Shown: piece after piece, positions 6,498 to 14,364 of the stretch
Position numbering within the stretch: the first letter of the stretch is position 1
Layout: every line of letters begins with the position of its first letter
Origin: an uncultured Lachnospiraceae bacterium
GTDB lineage: Bacteria > Bacillota > Clostridia > Lachnospirales > Lachnospiraceae
NCBI GenBank assembly: GCA_934394565.1
Contig: CAKRQV010000027.1
Location: 1 to 24,550, forward strand
Length of the DNA: 24,550 nucleotides
Direction of reading: 5' to 3'
Made by a program: the position numbers and the translations under genes
Notes under the pieces: model-generated
Databases searched by the model: none
The model's input: the letters and a program-made list of their open reading frames with translations, nothing else
Told to the model about the DNA's origin: nothing

Positions 6498-7898
6498 GTG
6501 AGAGAGTTGACGATTCTGCTGGAGAATGATAAGAAGAGACCGTTATATGAGCAGATCTATGCGGATATACGGTCGAAGGTGCGGTCAGGAGATATTCCTT
6601 CGGGGGAAAGGCTGCCATCAGCGAGGGCGTTGGCAGGGCATTTGCAGGTGAGCAGGAGTACGGTGGATCTGGCATATGCGAGACTGCAGGACGAGGGATA
6701 CATTGTACCGGTGCCGTGTAAGGGGTTCTTTGTCTGCGATGTGGAGACGCTGTATGAGCTCCCGATGGAAGAAGAGATAGCATCTGTACCCGATGAAGAG
6801 TCACAGAGGTCTGCCTGGCGGTATGATTTTTCGGTGAACGGGATCGATGAGCAGGGGTTTCCTTTTGCAATCTGGAATCGACTGACGAAGACGGCACTTT
6901 TGGATACAGAGCAGCATATGTTTGTACAGGGACAGGCCAGAGGAGAGGCGGGACTTCGGGAGGCGCTTCGGGAGTATCTGCATTATGCGCGTGGTGTGGA
7001 GTGTTCAGCGGCACAGATTGTGATTGGTGCCGGTAATGACTATCTTTTATTTCTTTTATCGGTGATGATGGGGCATGCACATACGATTGCTATGGAAGAT
7101 CCGACATATATGAGTGCCCGTCGCTGTTTTGAGACGCTGGGGTATTCGGTTTGCTCGGTGGGGCTGGATGATGCAGGCATACGGGTCGATGAACTGGCGG
7201 AAAGCGGCGCAGATATTGCCTATGTGATGCCGTCGCATCAGTTTCCGACAGGGACGGTTATGACGATGGAACGGCGTACGGCACTGCTTCGATGGGCCAG
7301 AGAGAAAGCGGGACGACTGCTGATTGAGGATGATTACGATAGCGAATTTCGTTACTGCGGACACCCTCTGCCATCCTTGCAGGGCTATGATGGTGGCCAG
7401 CAGGTGGTTTATCTGGGAACGTTTTCCAAATCTATTGCACCGTCCATCCGTATCAGCTATATGGTGCTGCCAAAACCGCTTCTGGAGGTTTACAGGGAAC
7501 GTGCAGAGTGTTTTGCTACAACGGTATCCCGTATTGACCAGAAGGTACTGGAACAGTTTATCCGGCAGGGATATTTTGAACGTCATTTAAATCGGATGCG
7601 TAATCTGTACCGGCAGAAACATGATGCGCTGGTGGCAGCGGTAAGAGAATATGCAGGATTGTTTGCCATAGAAGGGGAACATGCGGGACTGCACGTTTTG
7701 TTAAAACCGTTACAGGGACAGGATGTAAAGCAGTGTGTACACAGGGCAAAGATGGAGGGTATCCGTGTATATCAGTTGACAGATTACTGTACAAAAAAGC
7801 TTCCGGAACAGGGAAAAAACCGGTTGATTCTGGGGTATGCCTCGATCCCCCTCGGAGAGATCCGGAATGCTGTGGAGCATTTGTTTGCGTCCTTTTAG
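6498..7898 (+). CDS. MocR/PdxR-type GntR regulator with aminotransferase-like domain
   Basis: A 466-residue two-domain transcription factor. Residues about 12-80 form a GntR winged helix-turn-helix (PLYEQIYADIRSKVRSGDIP, then LQVSRSTVDLAYARL). Residues about 110-466 resemble a fold-type I aminotransferase. The PLP-binding region is intact: EDDYDSEF (about 277-284) and GTFSKSIAPS with Schiff-base Lys K311. Characterised relatives (PdxR, GabR) sense PLP or amino compounds and control vitamin B6 or GABA genes. No such target lies nearby, so the ligand is unknown. Translation starts at GTG 6498 with GAGAGG 10 nt upstream. An 8-bp-arm palindrome directly after the stop may be an operator for this or the next gene. 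Confidence 0.9.
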   Translation: MRELTILLENDKKRPLYEQIYADIRSKVRSGDIPSGERLPSARALAGHLQVSRSTVDLAYARLQDEGYIVPVPCKGFFVCDVETLYELPMEEEIASVPDEESQRSAWRYDFSVNGIDEQGFPFAIWNRLTKTALLDTEQHMFVQGQARGEAGLREALREYLHYARGVECSAAQIVIGAGNDYLLFLLSVMMGHAHTIAMEDPTYMSARRCFETLGYSVCSVGLDDAGIRVDELAESGADIAYVMPSHQFPTGTVMTMERRTALLRWAREKAGRLLIEDDYDSEFRYCGHPLPSLQGYDGGQQVVYLGTFSKSIAPSIRISYMVLPKPLLEVYRERAECFATTVSRIDQKVLEQFIRQGYFERHLNRMRNLYRQKHDALVAAVREYAGLFAIEGEHAGLHVLLKPLQGQDVKQCVHRAKMEGIRVYQLTDYCTKKLPEQGKNRLILGYASIPLGEIRNAVEHLFASF

Positions 7899-7901
7899 TG
7901 A

Positions 7902-7919
7902 TTTGGCAAAATTGCCAAA
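7902..7919. promoter_or_regulatory. Perfect palindrome TTTGGCAA-AA-TTGCCAAA
   Basis: Eight-bp perfect arms around AA lie 3 nt after the regulator stop and upstream of the HAD promoter. There is no T-tract that would make it a good + strand terminator. It is a candidate operator. Confidence 0.4.
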
Positions 7920-7947
7920 AATAGAGCTGAAAGATTGTACAATCAGC

Positions 7948-7994
7948 GCAAAATACATTCCTGTGCTTGCAGGGAAGCAAAATACATTTATAAT
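7948..7994 (+). promoter_or_regulatory. HAD gene promoter with a 12-nt direct repeat
   Basis: TTGCAG (7967-7972), a 16-bp spacer and TATAAT (7989-7994) form a sigma-A-like promoter. GCAAAATACATT occurs twice, at 7948-7959 and 7977-7988, flanking and entering the spacer. Repeats 29 nt apart (about three helical turns) suggest a regulator site. Confidence 0.6.
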
Positions 7995-8026
7995 AAGGGC
8001 ATAGCAGCCCGAAAGGGAGAATACAT

Positions 8027-8815
8027 ATGATTAAACTGATAGCCAGCGATCTGGACGGCACCCTGCTTTTACATGGCGCACAGATGCTCAGAACAGAGAC
8101 ATGCGGGCTGATCCACAGACTGTACAAAGAAAAGGGCATATATTTTGTTTCGGCAAGCGGACGCCAGTATGATAACCAGCAAAGACTCTTTGCTCCTGTA
8201 GCAGATGAGATCGCCTATATCTGTGAAAATGGATGCCTGAGCTTTTTTGAAGGGGATATGCTTCATCTGGAACTGATGGATCGTGAACTGGGACAGGAAA
8301 TCATGCGTGATATCTACAGCCGTCCTGGAGAAGAGATTCTGTTATCCGGAATCCATACCAGTTATCTGATGCCAAAAGATCCTGCTTACGTAGTGCATAT
8401 GCGTGATGTAGTGAAGAACAATGTCACGGTGGTGTCGGATATTTTTGCAACAAAAGAGCCGTATTTCAAAATCTCCGTTTATGCACCGGAGGGTATTGCA
8501 TCCCGGGCCACATACTGGGAGGAGAAGTATGGTGACCGTGTGCATGTGGTAACCAGTGGCAATGCCTGGCTGGATATGATGCCGATGCACGTCAACAAAC
8601 GCACTGGTCTGGAACACATCCTTAAGCGTCTGGGCATTGCACCGGATGAATGTGTGGCCTTTGGAGATAACTTTAATGATATGGAAATGCTTTCTTTTGT
8701 TGGTATGCCGGTGACGATGGACACGGCAGTTCCCGGTGTCTATGAGACCTGTGAGAGACATACGGATACCGTGGAGAACGGACTGCGAAAGATTCTGAAT
8801 GATGAATTTATGTAA
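8027..8815 (+). CDS. Cof-type HAD-IIB family phosphatase
   Basis: A 262-residue haloacid dehalogenase-type hydrolase. Motif I is SDLDGTLL with nucleophile D8 and D10. The motif II region is FVSASGRQYD, a conserved Lys region sits around VNKRTGLEHILKRLG, and motif IV is VAFGDNFNDMEML. The alpha/beta cap between about residues 85 and 190 is the Cof (IIB) type. Such enzymes usually dephosphorylate sugar phosphates, PLP or nucleotides; the substrate cannot be read from sequence. Because it follows a MocR-type regulator, PLP or another phosphorylated cofactor is a tempting but unproven idea. GGGAG lies upstream of the ATG. The next small gene follows after 14 nt, so the two are probably co-transcribed. 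Confidence 0.92.
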   Translation: MIKLIASDLDGTLLLHGAQMLRTETCGLIHRLYKEKGIYFVSASGRQYDNQQRLFAPVADEIAYICENGCLSFFEGDMLHLELMDRELGQEIMRDIYSRPGEEILLSGIHTSYLMPKDPAYVVHMRDVVKNNVTVVSDIFATKEPYFKISVYAPEGIASRATYWEEKYGDRVHVVTSGNAWLDMMPMHVNKRTGLEHILKRLGIAPDECVAFGDNFNDMEMLSFVGMPVTMDTAVPGVYETCERHTDTVENGLRKILNDEFM

Positions 8816-8829
8816 TGGAGGTATGCAGT

Positions 8830-9090
8830 ATGGAATACAGCGAAGAGTGCATTCTGGCATTTCTGAAAAACCAGGGACAGCTTTATGATGAGCCGGTAGC
8901 TGAGACCTATGAGGCAGCAGAGGAGTTTCTCGAAGACTGTATGGCGGTCGTTGTAAATTCGGTGAAGGAAGTACGGGAATATATGGAATCTGCCGGTGCT
9001 GATGTGGAAGGCATGTCAGATGATGATCTTCTGGAAGCTTCCGAGGTATTCACTGTGGGCGATGGCACCTATCTGATCCTTGAAGTGTAA
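8830..9090 (+). CDS. Small acidic hypothetical protein (86 aa)
   Basis: No family is recognised. The ATG at 8830 is preferred because GGAGG (8817-8821) lies 8 nt upstream; the longer in-frame ATG at 8815 overlaps the HAD stop and has no ribosome binding site. The 86-residue product is very acidic (EAAEEFLEDC, MSDDDLLEASE) with predicted helices, no membrane segment and no signal peptide, and it ends in a hydrophobic strand (TYLILEV). It is probably translated from the HAD transcript, which ends at the terminator 20 nt downstream. Its function is unknown. Confidence 0.8.
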   Translation: MEYSEECILAFLKNQGQLYDEPVAETYEAAEEFLEDCMAVVVNSVKEVREYMESAGADVEGMSDDDLLEASEVFTVGDGTYLILEV

Positions 9091-9110
9091 GTATATAAGT
9101 TGTGCAACAT

Positions 9111-9138
9111 CCGGGCAGATTTTTCTGCCCGGTTTTTT
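9111..9138 (+). terminator. Rho-independent terminator
   Basis: CCGGGCAGA (9111-9119) pairs TCTGCCCGG (9124-9132) with a 4-nt loop, followed by six T. It ends the HAD/86-aa transcript. Confidence 0.93.
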
Positions 9139-9303
9139 ACGCGGGCAACGAGCCAAAGTCCGTGCCTGCACGAGACCTTGGCGACTGACGCGATAAAGTG
9201 TGTGAACTATCTGCAAAATTCAGACTGGAAAAACAGGGGAGAAAGGAGTAAGCTAAGAGAGAAAGAAAAAAGAAGAAAGAAAACAAAAAAGTGAGGGAAT
9301 ATT
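9139..9303 (+). other. Structured, purine-rich leader of the c-di-GMP gene
   Basis: Two nested stems are visible: GCCAA (9152-9156) with TTGGC (9178-9182), and CGTGC (9161-9165) with GCACG (9168-9172). About 60 nt of nearly pure purines follows, up to the start codon. No convincing promoter is seen and no c-di-GMP-I riboswitch consensus is recognised. The region's role is unknown. Confidence 0.4.
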
Positions 9304-11937
9304 ATGCTGTACGAGGAACAGTACCGACAAGCCGTGCTGCATGATTCAGTGGCGGTATATCAGGTGAATATTACCCGGGATCGCATTGATGAAGAATTTG
9401 CACAGTATCTGGATGATGGCAGTACAGATATGCTTACAGCTGTGGCTCTCAAGGCTCCCTGTTCATACAATGAATATTGTCTGCGGTGGGAGCGTCGGGT
9501 GTCAGAAGAGACGATGAGTGCATATTTTCGGTTGAACACATGTGCAAAGCTTCTGCAGCTTTTTGAACGTGGTGTGACAAGTGTGTCAGTGGAATACTGT
9601 ACAAAAGATGTCAGAAACAGGAATGTGTGGGTCTCTAAGAATGTGCAGATGTTCAGGGATGAAGCGTCTCAGTCGGTGTATGGTCTGGTATGTATTAAAG
9701 ATATTACCAGACAGTACGAACAGGAGATGGCTTCCAGAGAATATGAGAGAAAGGCAACACTGGATCTTTTGACGGGGATCAAGAATCATGTAAGCGGTGA
9801 AATGATGATCCGGGAACGTCTTCTTGCACATCCGGAGCTGGAATATATGCTGCTTTTGTTTGATGTGGATCGTTTTAAAACGGTGAATGATATCTATGGT
9901 CATCAGTTTGGAGATGAGGTATTAAAAAATACAGCAAGATTGTTGCAGGAAGCCTGTCGGATGAAGGATATTGCAGTGCGTGTGGGCGGTGACGAATTTG
10001 TCCTTTTTATGGAATTGCCGGAGCAGAAAAAGCAGGTTGTGGAACGGATTTTTAATAAGCTCTGCTACATACATAAAGACTTTGCGGTCAGTATCAGTAT
10101 GGGTGTCAGCACAACACAGGATTGTGGCCGTGAATATGCCCGTCTGTTTTACTGTGCTGATCAGGCCATGTACAAGTCAAAGAGGAGAGGCCGTGGCTGT
10201 TATACGATTTACAGCCGTGATATGTCCTTGGAACCGGAGGAGGGTGTGGAAGCCTTTGCTTTGGGAGAAGAGATGCTGAAGCAGGATATCTTTCTTACAC
10301 TGCGGACTCTTTTGCGGACCTTTTCGGAATGTATGACCGATTATCTGTTTGTCTATGATCTGACAAAAGATATTTTTTATATTTCAAATATAGCGTCCCA
10401 ACGTTTTGCGCTTCCGTCAAGTACATTTACCAATGTGGCGGAGACTTTAAAAACGTTTGTGTATGAAGAAGACCAGCCGGCATTGCTGAAAGAACTGAAA
10501 GAAATGACCGAAGGTGTACGGGATGCTCATAATCTCTCCTACCGCTGGTTGAGCCGAAGCCGCCAGCCGGTATGGATCAACTGTCGGGGCAGGGTGATCC
10601 GTGGAAGAAACGACAAACCGCTTTTTGTTGTGGGGTGCATCAATGAGATCGGTACCAGACAGCTGGCGGATAATGTCAGTGGACTTCTGGGGGAGTCAGC
10701 CTTTGAAGATATTTATGACCGGAAATGCCGCCAGGGATTTAAGGGGTATCTGCTGCGTGTCGGTGTGGATGAATTTCGGGAGATCAATGAGCAGTATGGT
10801 GACCGGTGTGGCGATTTTATACTGCGAAGTACGGCATTGTGTATGCAGAAGGTGATCTCGCCATCACAGCAGCTGTTTCGATTGCCGGGGGATGAATTTA
10901 TCATTGTAGAATATGACAGAACGCAGTCAAAACAGGCACAGGAGCTGTACAGTAAAATCAGGGCCAGTATTGACGGGCTGATCCAGGAGATGAATTATGA
11001 TGTGATCTTTACAATCTCAGCCGGTGTGGTTGGGGCAGAAGCCCTGGATGGCTGTAATTATAACGAAGCCATGAAGCGCGCACAGTTTTCTCTTGGGCGG
11101 GCAAAAAATCTGGGCCGCAATCAATGCTATATTTTTCAGCATACGGATTACGAAAAGGCATTGCGCAAAACGATGATTCTGCAGGAAATGAAACGCTCCA
11201 TCAAAAACAATTTTGTGGGATTTGATGTATATTATCAGCCAATCATCAATGCAAAGACCGGAGAGCTCTATGCAGCAGAAGCACTGATGCGATATACCAG
11301 AGAAAGCGGAGAGTGCATATCTCCGGTGGAATTTATACCGATTCTCGAAAAGAGTGCTTTGATCGTACCTGTGGGGAAATGGCTGATTGAAAAAAGTGTT
11401 GTTCTGTGTCAGGAATTTCGCAAATACCATAAGGATTTCAAGGTGTCGATCAATCTGTCAGCCGTGCAGTTTCAGAAAAGCGGCATCCATCGGGATCTGC
11501 AGGATGCGATGGATCGAAAAGGTCTGGAGTACAGCTCATGTATTCTGGAAATGACAGAGAGCCAGTTGATGGATAACAATCAGATGATACGCAGACTCTG
11601 GAATCATATGGGGAAAAAGGGCTTCGTCATTGCAGTGGATGACTTTGGCACGGGATATTCCAATTTCAGTAATATTTCCGCAATGAATCCCAATTTGATC
11701 AAGTTGGACAGGTCATTTACTCTGCGGGCACTGCGCAGTGAATTTGACTATACATTGATGAAGAGTATCATTACGCTGTCTCATGAACTGGGACTGGAGG
11801 TCTGTGTGGAGGGCGTAGAAACAAAGGAGGAAATGGCTTATATCTGCAAACTGCAGCCAGATTTCCTGCAGGGATATTACTACGGAGAACCTGGACCGTC
11901 CGAGGCATTTTTGGAACAATATAAGAATAAACTATAA
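9304..11937 (+). CDS. PAS-GGDEF-PAS-GGDEF-EAL cyclic-di-GMP turnover protein
   Basis: A soluble 877-residue signalling protein. Domains in order: PAS-like (about 1-140), GGDEF (about 150-300), second PAS-like (about 330-450), degenerate GGDEF (about 470-610) and EAL (about 620-877). The first GGDEF is canonical (G228-F232) with an RxxD inhibitory site (R219-D222) exactly five residues upstream. The second reads LPGDEF (527-532), losing the first Gly. The EAL domain has E659 of EAL, N717, E749, D779/D780, K800, E836 and Q856, whose spacing equals that of characterised phosphodiesterase sites such as RocR. It should therefore hydrolyse c-di-GMP, possibly with GTP or feedback control from the GGDEF domains. 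Net activity cannot be read. There are no membrane segments. GAGGGA precedes the ATG. It appears to be monocistronic. Confidence 0.93.
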   Translation: MLYEEQYRQAVLHDSVAVYQVNITRDRIDEEFAQYLDDGSTDMLTAVALKAPCSYNEYCLRWERRVSEETMSAYFRLNTCAKLLQLFERGVTSVSVEYCTKDVRNRNVWVSKNVQMFRDEASQSVYGLVCIKDITRQYEQEMASREYERKATLDLLTGIKNHVSGEMMIRERLLAHPELEYMLLLFDVDRFKTVNDIYGHQFGDEVLKNTARLLQEACRMKDIAVRVGGDEFVLFMELPEQKKQVVERIFNKLCYIHKDFAVSISMGVSTTQDCGREYARLFYCADQAMYKSKRRGRGCYTIYSRDMSLEPEEGVEAFALGEEMLKQDIFLTLRTLLRTFSECMTDYLFVYDLTKDIFYISNIASQRFALPSSTFTNVAETLKTFVYEEDQPALLKELKEMTEGVRDAHNLSYRWLSRSRQPVWINCRGRVIRGRNDKPLFVVGCINEIGTRQLADNVSGLLGESAFEDIYDRKCRQGFKGYLLRVGVDEFREINEQYGDRCGDFILRSTALCMQKVISPSQQLFRLPGDEFIIVEYDRTQSKQAQELYSKIRASIDGLIQEMNYDVIFTISAGVVGAEALDGCNYNEAMKRAQFSLGRAKNLGRNQCYIFQHTDYEKALRKTMILQEMKRSIKNNFVGFDVYYQPIINAKTGELYAAEALMRYTRESGECISPVEFIPILEKSALIVPVGKWLIEKSVVLCQEFRKYHKDFKVSINLSAVQFQKSGIHRDLQDAMDRKGLEYSSCILEMTESQLMDNNQMIRRLWNHMGKKGFVIAVDDFGTGYSNFSNISAMNPNLIKLDRSFTLRALRSEFDYTLMKSIITLSHELGLEVCVEGVETKEEMAYICKLQPDFLQGYYYGEPGPSEAFLEQYKNKL

Positions 11938-11946
11938 ATAAAACAT

Positions 11947-11985
11947 AAAAAATCAGCACTCACCTGCATCGAGTGCTGATTTTTT
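11947..11985 (+). terminator. Rho-independent terminator after the c-di-GMP gene
   Basis: A 15-bp stem flanked by six A (11947-11952) and six T (11980-11985), with a 9-nt loop, follows the stop codon. The stem core is also the CIRCE-like site. Confidence 0.85.
11953..11979. promoter_or_regulatory. CIRCE-like element (putative HrcA operator) upstream of htpG
   Basis: TCAGCACTC, nine bases, then GAGTGCTGA. The CIRCE consensus is TTAGCACTC-N9-GAGTGCTAA, so 16 of 18 arm bases match. The two differences are symmetric and preserve pairing. It lies 7 nt before the htpG -35. A second possible promoter, TTGGAA (11911-11916), 16 bp, TATAAA (11933-11938), would put the site just after a start point, the classical CIRCE position. 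HrcA control is inference. Confidence 0.65.
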
Positions 11986-11986
11986 C

Positions 11987-12015
11987 TTGACAAATAGAAG
12001 GTGTCGTACTAAACT
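11987..12015 (+). promoter_or_regulatory. Sigma-A promoter of htpG
   Basis: TTGACA (11987-11992), a 17-bp spacer and TAAACT (12010-12015). The -35 directly follows the T-tract of the preceding terminator. Confidence 0.75.
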
Positions 12016-12027
12016 ACCTGTTATAAG

Positions 12028-12056
12028 CAGAGCAGAACAGACCAAACACTGCTCTG
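12028..12056 (+). other. Hairpin in the htpG 5' leader
   Basis: CAGAGCAG (12028-12035) pairs CTGCTCTG (12049-12056) with a 13-nt loop. It lies between the promoter and the ribosome binding site and may stabilise the leader. Confidence 0.5.
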
Positions 12057-12081
12057 AAAAAGACAAAGGAGTGTGAGTGAC

Positions 12082-14142
12082 ATGGCAGCAAAACATGGTA
12101 ATCTGTCAATCAACAGCGATAATATTTTCCCGATCATCAAGAAGTGGTTGTATTCCGACCACGATATTTTTATGCGTGAGCTGATTTCAAACGGCTGTGA
12201 CGCTATTACAAAACTGAAAAAACTCGAAGTTATGGGCGAGTATCAGTTTGCAGACGATTACAAGGCAAAGATTGAGGTCATCGTGGATCCGGAAGCCAAA
12301 ACTATGAAATTTATTGATAATGGTCTTGGTATGACAGCGGATGAGGTCGAAGAATACATTACCCAGATCGCTTTCTCCGGTGCGACCGAGTTCATGGAGA
12401 AATATAAAGACAAGACAAACGAAGACCAGATCATCGGCCATTTCGGCCTTGGTTTCTATTCGGCATTCATGGTAGCTGATGAGGTGCATATCGATACCCT
12501 GTCCTACAAAGAGGGCGCTACGCCGGTACACTGGGAGTGCGACGGCGGTACAGAGTATGATATCAAGGACGGCGACAAAGATACGGTTGGTACCTGCATT
12601 ACGCTGTTTTTGAATGAGGACAGTCTGGAGTTTGCCAATGAGTACCGTGCCCGTGAAGTTATTGAGAAATACTGCTCCTTCATGCCGGTAGATATCTATC
12701 TGTCCAAGGCCAACGCTGAACAGGAATATGAGACAATCGATGAGTCCGAGCTTCTCGACAGTGATGTTGTTGTAGAGCATATCCATGAAGATGCAAAGAC
12801 CGAGGAAAAGGAAAATGAAAACGGCGAGAAAGAAGTCGTAGAAATTTCTCCGGCAAAGGATAAAGTTAAGATCAACAAACGTCCGGTATCTTTAAGCGAT
12901 ATCCATCCGTTGTGGATGAAACATCCGAACGAGTGTACTGAAGAGGAATACAAAGCTTTCTACCGCAAGGTATTTAACGATTACAAGGAACCGCTGTTCT
13001 GGATCCATCTGAATATGGATTATCCGTTCAACTTAAAAGGTATCCTGTATTTCCCGAAGATCAATACCGAATATGATTCCATCGAGGGTACGATCAAGCT
13101 GTACAACAACCAGGTATTTATCGCCGATAACATCAAGGAGGTTATTCCGGAGTTCCTGATGCTCTTAAAAGGTGTAATCGACTGTCCGGATCTGCCGCTG
13201 AACGTATCCCGAAGCGCACTGCAAAACGATGGTTTTGTCAAGAAAATCTCCGATTATATCAGCAAGAAAGTCGCTGACAAGCTGAGCGGTATGTGCAAGA
13301 CAGACCGTGAAAACTATGAGAAGTACTGGGATGATATCAGTCCGTTCATTAAATTCGGATGCATCAAGGATGCCAAATTCTCTGACAAGATGATGGATTA
13401 CGTGCTGTTTAAGAATATTGATGGCAAGTATCTGACTCTGGCTGACTGTATCGCAGAGAATAAAAAGCCGGAAGAAACCGCTGCTGAGGAGACAAAAGAA
13501 GCTGAGACCACAGAAGAGAAGAAAGAGGAAGGCGAGAAAGAGCCGGAGAAGACGACACTTTTCTACGTCACAGACGAGATCCAGCAGAGTCAGTATATCA
13601 ATATGTTCCGCGAGGAAGAGAAGGATGCCTATATCCTGAAGCACAATATTGATACGGCATTTATCAGTCACGTAGAGCAGAAAAACGAGAAAGTCCATTT
13701 CCAGAGAATAGATGCTGATCTCACAGAGGACTTCAAGGATGGCGACGGCAAAGATCTTGAGGAAGAGACAAAGACGTTGTCTGGAGTGTTCAAGAAAGTG
13801 CTTAACAATGATAAGCTGGAAGTTAAAGTTGAGAGACTGAAAAACGCCAATGTTTCCGCGATGGTCACCTTAAGTGAGGAGACACGCCGTATGCAGGATA
13901 TGATGAGAATGTACGGTATGGATTCTTCCATGTTCGGTGGCGAGAGTGTGACTCTGGTGCTGAATGCCAACCATCCGCTGGTTGAGTATGTGGTGGCTCA
14001 TAAGGATGATGAGGACAAGGTTCCGATGATTTGTGAGCAGCTGTATGATCTGGCGATGATCAGCCATAAGCCGCTGACACCGGATGAAATGACGAAATTC
14101 GTAGCAAGAAGTAATGAGATTATGATGCTGCTGACAAAATAA
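12082..14142 (+). CDS. htpG: Molecular chaperone HtpG (bacterial Hsp90)
   Basis: A cytosolic dimeric ATP-dependent chaperone. The GHKL ATPase domain shows ELISNGCDA (ATP/Mg Asn), DNGLGM and GHFGLGFYSAF (lid). The middle domain has NVSRSALQ with the catalytic Arg; the usual residue after it is Glu, here Ser. The C-terminal dimerisation domain follows. The start is set at ATG 12082 because AGGAG (12067-12071) lies 10 nt upstream, whereas an in-frame GTG at 12073 is too close. The 686 residues exceed the roughly 625 of E. coli and Bacillus. The excess lies in two Glu/Lys-rich segments, at about residues 230-262 and 461-491. Charged linkers of the first kind are typical of eukaryotic Hsp90. A CIRCE-like site precedes the promoter. 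Confidence 0.97.
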   Translation: MAAKHGNLSINSDNIFPIIKKWLYSDHDIFMRELISNGCDAITKLKKLEVMGEYQFADDYKAKIEVIVDPEAKTMKFIDNGLGMTADEVEEYITQIAFSGATEFMEKYKDKTNEDQIIGHFGLGFYSAFMVADEVHIDTLSYKEGATPVHWECDGGTEYDIKDGDKDTVGTCITLFLNEDSLEFANEYRAREVIEKYCSFMPVDIYLSKANAEQEYETIDESELLDSDVVVEHIHEDAKTEEKENENGEKEVVEISPAKDKVKINKRPVSLSDIHPLWMKHPNECTEEEYKAFYRKVFNDYKEPLFWIHLNMDYPFNLKGILYFPKINTEYDSIEGTIKLYNNQVFIADNIKEVIPEFLMLLKGVIDCPDLPLNVSRSALQNDGFVKKISDYISKKVADKLSGMCKTDRENYEKYWDDISPFIKFGCIKDAKFSDKMMDYVLFKNIDGKYLTLADCIAENKKPEETAAEETKEAETTEEKKEEGEKEPEKTTLFYVTDEIQQSQYINMFREEEKDAYILKHNIDTAFISHVEQKNEKVHFQRIDADLTEDFKDGDGKDLEEETKTLSGVFKKVLNNDKLEVKVERLKNANVSAMVTLSEETRRMQDMMRMYGMDSSMFGGESVTLVLNANHPLVEYVVAHKDDEDKVPMICEQLYDLAMISHKPLTPDEMTKFVARSNEIMMLLTK

Positions 14143-14335
14143 GAGTAAAAATAAGACGGACGGGTCCGGCCAGGCAGCTGGATCCGTCTATATATGTATG
14201 ATCCTGCGCTTTGCAAGCGCTGATCCGAGCCTGTAGTCTCGGACTCGTGCCCGGTTAAGTCGCTTGGGCTCATACATATATAGGCGGGTTCAACTGTCTG
14301 ACCGGACTCTGTTTTTGATATAAAACTCTTATTTT
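14136..14335. repeat. Giant imperfect palindrome B between convergent genes
   Basis: The arms 14164-14204 and 14267-14307 (41 nt) are complementary except at seven positions, six of which are transitions; four give G-U pairs in the + transcript. An outer exact 11-bp pair (14136-14146 with 14325-14335) includes the htpG stop codon, separated from the main stem by 17 nt on both sides. The centre holds hairpins GCGCT/AGCGC (14206-14220) and CCGAG/CTCGG (14225-14242). It probably terminates both flanking genes but is far larger than a normal terminator. Its centre resembles part of palindrome A. Confidence 0.7.
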
Positions 14336-14364
14336 ACACAAAAAGGATGGAGAGCGAAGGGCGG

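Noticed and set aside
9139..9303. c-di-GMP riboswitch before the GGDEF-EAL gene
   Set aside because: Neither the GEMM-I nor GEMM-II conserved segments could be recognised; only a simple nested stem is visible.
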